Assembly (NCBI GenBank): GCA_934678915.1
Contig: CAKUSF010000063.1
Coordinates: 1-11,158, forward strand
Length of the DNA: 11,158 nucleotides
Reading direction: 5' to 3'
DNA from: an uncultured Bacteroidales bacterium
GTDB lineage: Bacteria > Bacteroidota > Bacteroidia > Bacteroidales > UBA932
Below the pieces are notes generated by a model. That model searched no databases and was not told where the DNA came from. It worked only from the letters and a program-made list of their open reading frames with translations. The translations under genes and the position numbers were made by a program. Shown here piece by piece: positions 5,861 to 11,158 of the stretch; positions within the stretch are counted from its first letter, which is position 1; the number at the start of each line of letters is the position of its first letter.

Positions 5861-7966
5861 CTATAGGACGATGTCGATGAATCTGGTGAAATATTCTGTG
5901 CCTCCGTCTGGCTTTGCCAGGACCGCCTGAACATAGTGTTCGCCTTTGCGCAGGTTGAGGAAACCATCGGTTTTGGCTCCATCTACCGTCCATTGTATGC
6001 CGCTTACCTCTCCGCAGTCAACCAGCATCATCAGGAAAGTGTCCTCGGACGAAGGGCTAGCTTTTGAGAGCTGGATTCTCGGAAAGCCAGAGCCGGACTT
6101 TTCGGTCCTAAGGGTCAGGGAAGTCTTGCTGTTCTTGTTGCCAGTGATGGTGATCACGTAATCCTGTGCGTCCTTGAGCAGAGGAATATGCACTTCGGAG
6201 GATGTGAGCCCAGTGATTGATTTTGCTTCCGTCCCGTCTCCTTCCGGTTTCCATTCGACCGTCCAACTGGATGAAAGGTCATCTTTCCAACTCAGCAGGA
6301 TGTCGTGCTGAAAGGCATTGGACTTGATTTCTGTGATGCTCGCATTGCGCTCTGTAACAGATAGTTTTACTAAACCTAGCGTTTCATCGAGCCTGATGGA
6401 CGGAATCTCGGCCATAGTTTTCTTGCCATCCGCGGCCACAAATTTGGATCCTTTGTCACTGTAAAGTGATGTCTCATTCCTCTTGCCGGGGAAAAAACAG
6501 TACCCTGGAGCCGGGCAGTAATCGTTTCTAGAGTTAGGGTTGGAATAGAAAATCTGGTAGTGTTCTTTTCCGTGCATGATGTTCACTGTGTTCCCCATCC
6601 AACTGTTCCTGTCGTTCCTGACATGATAGACAAGGAGTCCCCAGTCCACGCCATTCCCGTAGTAATCAAGATAATCTTTCTTATCCCATTCGTTCTTTCC
6701 CACTCCCCGGCATTCCAAGAGGTAATAATCCCCTTCGGTCTCAGTCTTGATGAGATAGCCTCTGCCCTCCGTGATGGCTGGCAGGGAATATTCCCCCGTA
6801 TTCTCCAGCACTTCTGGTTCAGACCATCCCATCATCCATCTTTCAAGTATGCTGAGCGCTGGGGGAGTGCGGCTGCTGTTGTTGTAGCTTCCGTAGGCCA
6901 TCAACGAATAGAATGTCGGTGTGTCTGCATTGTCTTGATCCTCAGTGTTGGTGTCATAGAGGTCAGGCAGTCCGATTATATGCCCGAATTCATGGCAGAA
7001 CGAACCGATCGGGGCTAGGATGCTGTTTCCTTGTCCACCGGGTTCCAGTTCTGAACTGCACGCATAGCCTGGAATCGTGACTCCGTCAAGTGTCAGATTC
7101 TTCAAACCATAGCGATGTGGCCAGATTCCGTTCGGGTCTCCAGTACTTTGTGCTCCACCAGAGTAGAATACGAATATGTCATGCGCCACTCCGTTCTCAG
7201 CGAACTGGCTGAAATCCACATCGTTGTCGGCAAGACGGGCTACCTCAGCGACCATCTCCTCTGCCCTGTCCTTGTACCAAGCCCTGTTCTTGGAGAGCCG
7301 ATACGGCCCTGCAACCGTGAACTCAGGGCTGAATTGCCCGTTGGAATTGTCGTAATAGTACTGCCATGCACTTCCGGTGGCTCCGTTCTTTGTGTAGTTC
7401 CGTGAGTTAAGGAGGTCATTGAACTCTGCGTTGTCTCCTTTCGTGAAAGGCATGTCAGGGTACTCGGCCAGAAGCACCAGAACTTTCTTGTCTCCGACTG
7501 GTTGCCATGAGGTGCCACCCAAGAGAGGGGGCATGCAGTCATTGATATTCCCAGAGCGTGTGGCCAATGAATATGTCCATGCGGTTTTCAGCCTTTGCTG
7601 CATGTTTGTCAACCTCGTGGGTTTAAGGTTCTTGCGCAGTGTAGTGCCAAGAATCCTGCGCTCTTCGTCTGTCAACTGACCGAAAGGTTTGGCTTTTACC
7701 GATGTCGGGGCTAGAAGTCCGTTTGAATCAAGTTTGGCGAACGCCCAGTCCCCGTCCGCGTCCGCTGTGAGGGTGTAACCTTCGACCGAGGTTACATAAT
7801 TGCTGAACTCGTCTCCATGGATGCGGATATTGATCTTAGACCCGTCATTTTGGGTCACAGTGATGATGCCGGGATTCGCAGGGCCAGCGAACAGCAAACT
7901 AGAAGTTTTCGCCAGCCATAGAGATAGCAGGCAAGGTAACAGTATAAGAAGTTTTCTACGGGTCAT
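5861..7966 (-). CDS. Secreted M6-family (immune inhibitor A-like) zinc metalloprotease
   Basis: A 701-residue secreted endopeptidase. The signal peptide is about 1-28 (ending SSLLFAG). An N-terminal propeptide-like region of the Bacteroidota M6 type follows (about 35-95; YVTSVEGYTLTADADGDWAFA). The catalytic domain, about 155-470, holds HEFGHIIGLPD at 325-335: zinc ligands H325 and H329, general base E326 and third ligand D335, then a Met-turn SLMAYGS around M356. All active-site residues are present, so it should be active. The segment YYDNSNGQFSPEF (203-215) is also typical of M6 enzymes. Two beta-sandwich-like domains finish the protein (about 540-620 and 625-701; the first is FN3-like). 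I saw no clear T9SS sorting tail. It is first in a three-gene minus-strand operon. The substrate is unknown; host or dietary proteins are possible. Confidence 0.93.
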   Translation of the reverse strand: MTRRKLLILLPCLLSLWLAKTSSLLFAGPANPGIITVTQNDGSKINIRIHGDEFSNYVTSVEGYTLTADADGDWAFAKLDSNGLLAPTSVKAKPFGQLTDEERRILGTTLRKNLKPTRLTNMQQRLKTAWTYSLATRSGNINDCMPPLLGGTSWQPVGDKKVLVLLAEYPDMPFTKGDNAEFNDLLNSRNYTKNGATGSAWQYYYDNSNGQFSPEFTVAGPYRLSKNRAWYKDRAEEMVAEVARLADNDVDFSQFAENGVAHDIFVFYSGGAQSTGDPNGIWPHRYGLKNLTLDGVTIPGYACSSELEPGGQGNSILAPIGSFCHEFGHIIGLPDLYDTNTEDQDNADTPTFYSLMAYGSYNNSSRTPPALSILERWMMGWSEPEVLENTGEYSLPAITEGRGYLIKTETEGDYYLLECRGVGKNEWDKKDYLDYYGNGVDWGLLVYHVRNDRNSWMGNTVNIMHGKEHYQIFYSNPNSRNDYCPAPGYCFFPGKRNETSLYSDKGSKFVAADGKKTMAEIPSIRLDETLGLVKLSVTERNASITEIKSNAFQHDILLSWKDDLSSSWTVEWKPEGDGTEAKSITGLTSSEVHIPLLKDAQDYVITITGNKNSKTSLTLRTEKSGSGFPRIQLSKASPSSEDTFLMMLVDCGEVSGIQWTVDGAKTDGFLNLRKGEHYVQAVLAKPDGGTEYFTRFIDIVL

Positions 7967-8039
7967 AAGTTGTGTGTTGTTAACTTCACGCCTGCAATTT
8001 CGGGAATTTCTGAAGATTCTGCAATATTTCTGGACGGGA

Positions 8040-8062
8040 AAATATTCATTTAGTGAATATTT
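8040..8062. repeat. Inverted repeat, possible operator or hairpin
   Basis: AAATATTCA (8040-8048) and TGAATATTT (8054-8062) are perfect complements around TTTAG. Flanking GGA and CC extend the symmetry with one unpaired A. It lies 74 bases before the protease start codon, where a regulator of that operon could bind. It has no T tract, so termination is unlikely. Confidence 0.45.
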
Positions 8063-8244
8063 CCGTATTGAATAGTCTTGCCGCCATCGTGAGTTTTTAC
8101 ATGCCTTAAAGGTTTTGGTACATCAACAGATGAGTTGGACATGCGGGACTTGTCCACATTGTCCGTGTCTTTTGTTTTGATACTTAGTTGATTATGATTT
8201 TAATCTGTCCACTGTCTACCCCTCTAATGCCGGAAAATCCACAG

Positions 8245-8252
8245 TAACTTTG
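8245..8252 (+). promoter_or_regulatory. -7 box of the receptor-like gene
   Basis: TAACTTTG matches TAnnTTTG. No TTTG occurs 18-21 bases upstream, so the -33 half is poor. Transcription would start near 8258, leaving a very short leader. GAGGA at 8266-8270 lies 5 bases before the ATG at 8276, which suggests that one of the later start codons (MKRFRLL) may be used. Confidence 0.5.
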
Positions 8253-8263
8253 CACTGTAAAAA

Positions 8264-8824
8264 ATGAGGATGAAAATGAAAAGATTCAGATTATTGCTTA
8301 TTGCTGCTATGCTGGTCATCGGTGGGGCGAGTGCCTCAGCTGTCCGCCAGAGTGTTTCGGAAATTAAAGGCACGGTGTTGGACAAGGCCACCGGTGAGCC
8401 TCTCGGATGGACGACCGTCGCACTTATGAGGCCGGACAGTACATTAGTAGCAGGTGCCACCTGTGATGACAAAGGAATATATTCGCTTCAGGCCACGCCC
8501 GGTGAGTATATCATCAAGGCCTCGCTCATTGGCTACAAGGATATATTCAAGAATGTTCGAGTCGTCTCTGGAATGAATGAGATCGAGCCGTTGAATATGT
8601 CCGAGGACACTCAGATGCTTTCCAGTGCGACCGTCACCGAGCGTGTGAAACTGGTCGAGATGAAGATTGACAAACTGGTGATGAACGTCTCGCAAAGTGC
8701 GTTCGTCCAAGGTAGAAACGCTTTGGATCTCATTAAGAAGGCTCCGGGAGAACGTCAGCTGAAATCTCAGCTACAGAACCGCCAAGACAAACACCTTTGT
8801 CTCGGCCTATCAGGGAATCTATGA
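8264..8824 (+). CDS. Front fragment: signal peptide, CarboxypepD_reg-like domain and start of plug
   Basis: A 186-residue frame. The signal peptide is about 1-26 (MKRFRLLLIAAMLVIGGASASA after the first four residues). The CarboxypepD_reg-like domain covers about 33-115 (EIKGTVLDKATGEPLGWTTV ... GEYIIKASLIGYKD). The beginning of the plug follows (SSATVTERVKLVEMKIDKLV, then NALDLIKKAPG). The last 25 or so residues (ERQLKSQLQNRQDKHLCLGL ...) are out of frame and have no family similarity. If translated, the product would be a short periplasmic or secreted domain. Three in-frame ATGs (8264, 8270, 8276) compete as start. Confidence 0.7.
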   Translation: MRMKMKRFRLLLIAAMLVIGGASASAVRQSVSEIKGTVLDKATGEPLGWTTVALMRPDSTLVAGATCDDKGIYSLQATPGEYIIKASLIGYKDIFKNVRVVSGMNEIEPLNMSEDTQMLSSATVTERVKLVEMKIDKLVMNVSQSAFVQGRNALDLIKKAPGERQLKSQLQNRQDKHLCLGLSGNL

Positions 8825-8845
8825 TATGGACATTGATATGGACAT
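8822..8845 (+). repeat. Tandem 12-base direct repeat
   Basis: TGATATGGACAT occurs twice without a gap (8822-8833 and 8834-8845). In the barrel frame it encodes a repeated M-D-I-D-type unit (DMDIDMDID). It keeps frame, lies some 60 bases after the gene's lesion, and includes the ATG at 8826. Confidence 0.8.
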
Positions 8846-10445
8846 AGACAACAAACTGACGCGGGACGGGGTTCCGTTCCGGATTCTCGCTCAGTCTCTC
8901 CAGAAGGACAGGTATCACAACTGGCAGGTGCGTTTCGGCAACGACTGGTTTATCGACAAGAGGAATACTTTGGGTTTCATCGTGAATCTGCCGGGTTCAC
9001 GCAACGTGATGAAGTCTGACAGGGATCGCAATGTCACCACACAGACACTTGGAGACCAAGAACTTGAGCGTGCCGAGTCAGCCACATTGAATAAGGACAA
9101 GAGCCGCCAGACCAACGGGAACGTGAACTTCACGCACATATTCAATGAGGTGACAAATTCCGAGGTCACCTTCAATCTGGACTATTACCACAACGCTGAC
9201 TGGACGGCTAACGACCAGAAGACTTTCACAAGGAATATGGGCGGTTCGGAGTGGATTCCTTCCACAAGGTACATAGATTCTGACAACAAGGTGAACATCT
9301 GGTCCGCGAAGGCTGACTACGAGGCCACTGTGTTTAATTTCGCAAGGTTGGAGGCCGGAGCCAAGTGGGCTCTTTCCAAGACCGGCAACACGACTGTCAA
9401 GACTGAGACCGGTCCGTCAGCTGTTAACTCCGAGACCCGCTTCAAGTACCGTGAGAACATCGGTGCCGCTTACCTTTCGCTTGCTGCCCAATTCGGTCCC
9501 AAATGGACCGCCAAGGCTGGTTTGAGAGGTGAATATACCAACTCGTTCGGTGACTGGATCTCAGCCGGAGACGAGAGCAGACGCAGTTACTTCGACCTGT
9601 TCCCGACAGTTTTCGTGGGCTTCAATCCGTCAGCCGACCTTAGGTTCGCGTTGTCCTACACAAGAAGAATCCAGCGCCCTAGCTATATGTCTCTTAACCC
9701 GGTCGAGAACTACATAGACGCTCACACCTACACTGTCGGAGATCCGGATCTGCGTCCGGCATATTCAGACCAAGCTTCGTTCAGCACCGGTTTCGGCCAG
9801 CACTTCTCGCTTTCCGCGTCGTTCAGCCACACCGGAGGAATGTTCTCGCAGCTTCCTGAACTCAAGGAAAATGGCGACCAGCTTCTGATCTGGACGAACT
9901 ACGGAAAGCAGAATATGGCAGCTTTGACCTTCAATTTGACTGAACTCCCTCTGGCTAAGTGGCTCGCCTGGACTCTAAGTACAACAGGACTTTACTCGGA
10001 CGCAAAAACCTCAGGTGTGGAAAGCAACAATTCATTCACTCTTTCATGCTACTCATGTTTCACATTCAACCTTCCGAAAGACTGGAAGGTGCAGCTGGAC
10101 GGCTTCTACCGCTCCCCGATGGCCTATGGCTACTTCAAACTGCACGGTCTCTATTCAATGAATATAGGGGTGAAGAAGACGATGCTTGACAACCGCCTTA
10201 TACTGTCTCTCAATCTGGACGATGTTCTGCGCTCTTCCTGCACGAATCTGGATTGTATGGGGCTCTCCAGCACTGTTCTCGGTGATGTGAGCAGCATGTA
10301 CGTAGGACAGAAATATTACGCTCAAGTCGCCCACGTTGGACTCTCATGGCGTTTCGGCAAGGCTCAGCAGACACGCGCCCGCAAGGTCGGAAGCATTGAC
10401 GAGGCCTCCAGAATCGGTGGCGGAAAGGGATTGAACGGGAAGTAG
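8826..10445 (+). CDS. Back fragment: outer-membrane beta-barrel domain
   Basis: A 539-residue frame from ATG 8826. Family-like sequence extends in the same frame back to 8763, just after a TGA, so ATG 8826 is probably only an internal Met codon and not a true start. The sequence is a typical barrel of the PF14905 kind: NDWFIDKRNTLGFIVNLPGS, GNVNFTHIFN, LEAGAKWALSKTGN, GPKWTAKAGLRGEYT, SYTRRIQRPSYMSLNPVENY, and VGLSWRFGK near the end, then a short basic tail. No signal peptide precedes it, so a product made from here could not reach the outer membrane. No further stop or frameshift occurs over about 1.6 kb, so the damage is recent or the barrel is conserved for some reason. Confidence 0.7.
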   Translation: MDIDMDIDNKLTRDGVPFRILAQSLQKDRYHNWQVRFGNDWFIDKRNTLGFIVNLPGSRNVMKSDRDRNVTTQTLGDQELERAESATLNKDKSRQTNGNVNFTHIFNEVTNSEVTFNLDYYHNADWTANDQKTFTRNMGGSEWIPSTRYIDSDNKVNIWSAKADYEATVFNFARLEAGAKWALSKTGNTTVKTETGPSAVNSETRFKYRENIGAAYLSLAAQFGPKWTAKAGLRGEYTNSFGDWISAGDESRRSYFDLFPTVFVGFNPSADLRFALSYTRRIQRPSYMSLNPVENYIDAHTYTVGDPDLRPAYSDQASFSTGFGQHFSLSASFSHTGGMFSQLPELKENGDQLLIWTNYGKQNMAALTFNLTELPLAKWLAWTLSTTGLYSDAKTSGVESNNSFTLSCYSCFTFNLPKDWKVQLDGFYRSPMAYGYFKLHGLYSMNIGVKKTMLDNRLILSLNLDDVLRSSCTNLDCMGLSSTVLGDVSSMYVGQKYYAQVAHVGLSWRFGKAQQTRARKVGSIDEASRIGGGKGLNGK

Positions 10446-10489
10446 AATATGAATTTTGAGTGGAGAGAGCGGGGTGGGAAATATTTTCT

Positions 10490-10497
10490 TAACTTTG
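10490..10497 (+). promoter_or_regulatory. -7 box of the TPR lipoprotein gene
   Basis: TAACTTTG matches TAnnTTTG and lies 57 bases before the ATG. No good -33 TTTG is placed 18-21 bases upstream. The leader holds an imperfect hairpin, CCG-A-TTGG (10512-10519) with CCAACGG (10525-10531), with one bulged A. Confidence 0.55.
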
Positions 10498-10554
10498 TGT
10501 TTAGGCAAAAGCCGATTGGACTGACCAACGGATGACCACCTGCCTGTGAGAGTT

Positions 10555-11158
10555 ATGATTGGAAAGTATCCTGCGATTCTATTCATTGTCTGTGCTTGTG
10601 CGGCCTCTTCGTGCGGCCGTGGTGCCAGACTCCCTGAGGATTTAAGTCGGGCAGAGAGTCTTTTGGACTCTCGGCCTGACAGCGCTTTGGCCATACTTGA
10701 TTCGGCTTCATATTCAGAATCATCCGGACGTTATCTCTATGCTTCCTATTGTCTGTTGAGGACATTCGCGGAGTACAACGCCTATAAGCCTGGAATCGAC
10801 GAGGCCATGATGAATGTCGGCGTTGACTATTTCCTCAAGTATGGCAACAGGAACAGGAAGGCGCAGGCGTACTACCTTCGCGCGGTGGTCAGACAGGACA
10901 ACAAGTCCGGGAGTGAGGCGGAGTGGGCCGGTGATCTGCTTCTTGCTACCAAGGAGATTAAACGTTCTGACAATCACATGCTTGCGGCTTTGATCAATTT
11001 GCGTTACGCTGTCGTGCTTAATGACAGAAAGTGGTATGACGCATCCTTGCCTTATATGGAGAAAGGGTTGGAGGAGGCCGAGAAGGCAGGTTCGTTGCCG
11101 TTGCAGGTGACTGCTCTGATCAATATGTCTCACCGGTCATTGTTCCTTGGAGACGAGG
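10555..11158 (+). CDS. TPR-type lipoprotein, 5' part (runs off window end)
   Basis: An open frame from ATG 10555 to the end of the window (201 full codons, no stop). The signal peptide MIGKYPAILFIVCACAASSC ends in a lipobox-like ASSC with C20. It is followed by RAESLLDSRPDSALAILDS (about 32-50), the hallmark opening of a large Bacteroidales family of TPR lipoproteins. Helical pairs follow: YLYASYCLLRTFAEYNA, AYYLRAVVRQDN, AALINLRYAVVLNDRKWYDA and YMEKGLEEAEKAG. These fit tetratricopeptide repeats. In complete family members as I remember them, the repeats are followed by a membrane segment and sometimes a DNA-binding tail, but that part is outside the window. It has its own -7 box and is probably independent of the broken receptor gene. 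Confidence 0.88.
   Translation, partial: MIGKYPAILFIVCACAASSCGRGARLPEDLSRAESLLDSRPDSALAILDSASYSESSGRYLYASYCLLRTFAEYNAYKPGIDEAMMNVGVDYFLKYGNRNRKAQAYYLRAVVRQDNKSGSEAEWAGDLLLATKEIKRSDNHMLAALINLRYAVVLNDRKWYDASLPYMEKGLEEAEKAGSLPLQVTALINMSHRSLFLGDE

Larger units (their letters stand above)
7967..8263. other. Divergent intergenic region between protease operon and receptor gene
   Basis: These 297 bases lie between two genes read away from each other. They hold an AT-rich inverted repeat (8040-8062) and, near the right end, a -7 box for the plus-strand gene (8245-8252). I found no perfect TAnnTTTG for the minus-strand protease operon, so its promoter is either weak or depends on another factor. No gene or RNA is evident. 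Confidence 0.6.
8264..10445 (+). pseudogene. Outer-membrane receptor-like beta-barrel gene, broken by internal deletion, frameshift and stop
   Basis: The two reading frames 8264-8824 and 8826-10445 are the front and back of one gene of the outer-membrane beta-barrel family with a CarboxypepD_reg-like N terminus (TonB-dependent-receptor-like; PF13715 plus PF14905). The front runs correctly to LDLIKKAPG (to 8748), where family members go on with the plug. The sequence then jumps to the barrel start, read in another frame: from 8751 it gives NVS, a TGA at 8760-8762, then NLSYRTAKTNTFVSAYQG, leading into the back part. In homologues the TGA position is typically W, so TGG to TGA is the simplest reading. 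The missing stretch between is, from memory of the family, of the order of 100 residues. The product is unlikely to work as a receptor. An assembly error is the main alternative. Confidence 0.75.

Noticed and set aside
6560..7018. Plus-strand open frame of 152 codons inside the M6 protease gene
   Set aside because: It lies opposite the catalytic domain, which has intact motifs in the other strand, and its translation has no recognisable family or signal.
8826..8828. ATG 8826 as a true start of an independent barrel gene
   Set aside because: Family-like residues (NLSYRTAKTNTFVSAYQG) continue in frame upstream to the TGA at 8760, no signal peptide follows the ATG, and no promoter precedes it.
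10720..11133. Minus-strand open frame of 137 codons
   Set aside because: It is the shadow of the TPR lipoprotein frame, which has a signal peptide, family motif and promoter. The minus-strand product has no recognisable features.
1..11158. CRISPR arrays, insertion sequences, phage or conjugation genes
   Set aside because: No regularly spaced repeats, transposase, integrase or phage motifs were seen on either strand.

Overview
The window is a piece of a Bacteroidota (order Bacteroidales) chromosome. This rests on promoter elements of the TTTG-N18/19-TAnnTTTG type instead of -35/-10 boxes, a DksA-like protein with a degenerate zinc finger next to lspA, and families typical of gut Bacteroidales: PCMD-domain lipoproteins, CarboxypepD_reg-like domains, TonB-dependent-type barrels and 'RPDSAL' TPR lipoproteins. 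The genus cannot be told from the sequence alone.

Layout. (1) 1-1190: the 3' part of a dksA-like gene overlaps lspA by one base. A tRNA-Ser(TGA) gene follows with its own promoter and a strong terminator. (2) 1256-1612, minus strand: a small DUF454/YbaN-type membrane protein, then 329 bases without a gene that hold the promoter of the next operon. (3) 1942-5043, plus strand: a three-gene operon with 3-base gaps. It encodes two paralogous predicted outer-membrane barrels and a lipoprotein ending in a PCMD domain, and it ends in an 18-bp perfect inverted repeat. (4) 7966-5118, minus strand: a second tight operon, convergent with the first. It encodes a secreted M6-type (HExxHxxGxxD) metalloprotease, a 145-residue lipoprotein of unknown function, and an 86-residue secreted protein that is almost only a truncated CarboxypepD_reg-like domain. 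(5) 8264-10445, plus strand: a gene for an outer-membrane receptor-like beta-barrel protein, broken by an internal deletion, a frameshift and an in-frame TGA. (6) From 10555 to the window end: the start of a TPR lipoprotein gene with its own promoter.

Nearly everything after position 1942 is predicted to act at the cell surface or in the periplasm. The PCMD operon looks like a surface lipoprotein with two partner barrels. The protease operon looks like a secreted enzyme with two small companions that could anchor, chaperone or inhibit it (inference only). The parts before position 1700 are housekeeping: lipoprotein signal peptidase, a transcription factor and a tRNA. No mobile element, CRISPR array or phage gene is visible. 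The best candidates for something undescribed are the two small proteins behind the protease, the tandem barrels before the PCMD lipoprotein, and the unusual lesion in the receptor gene.
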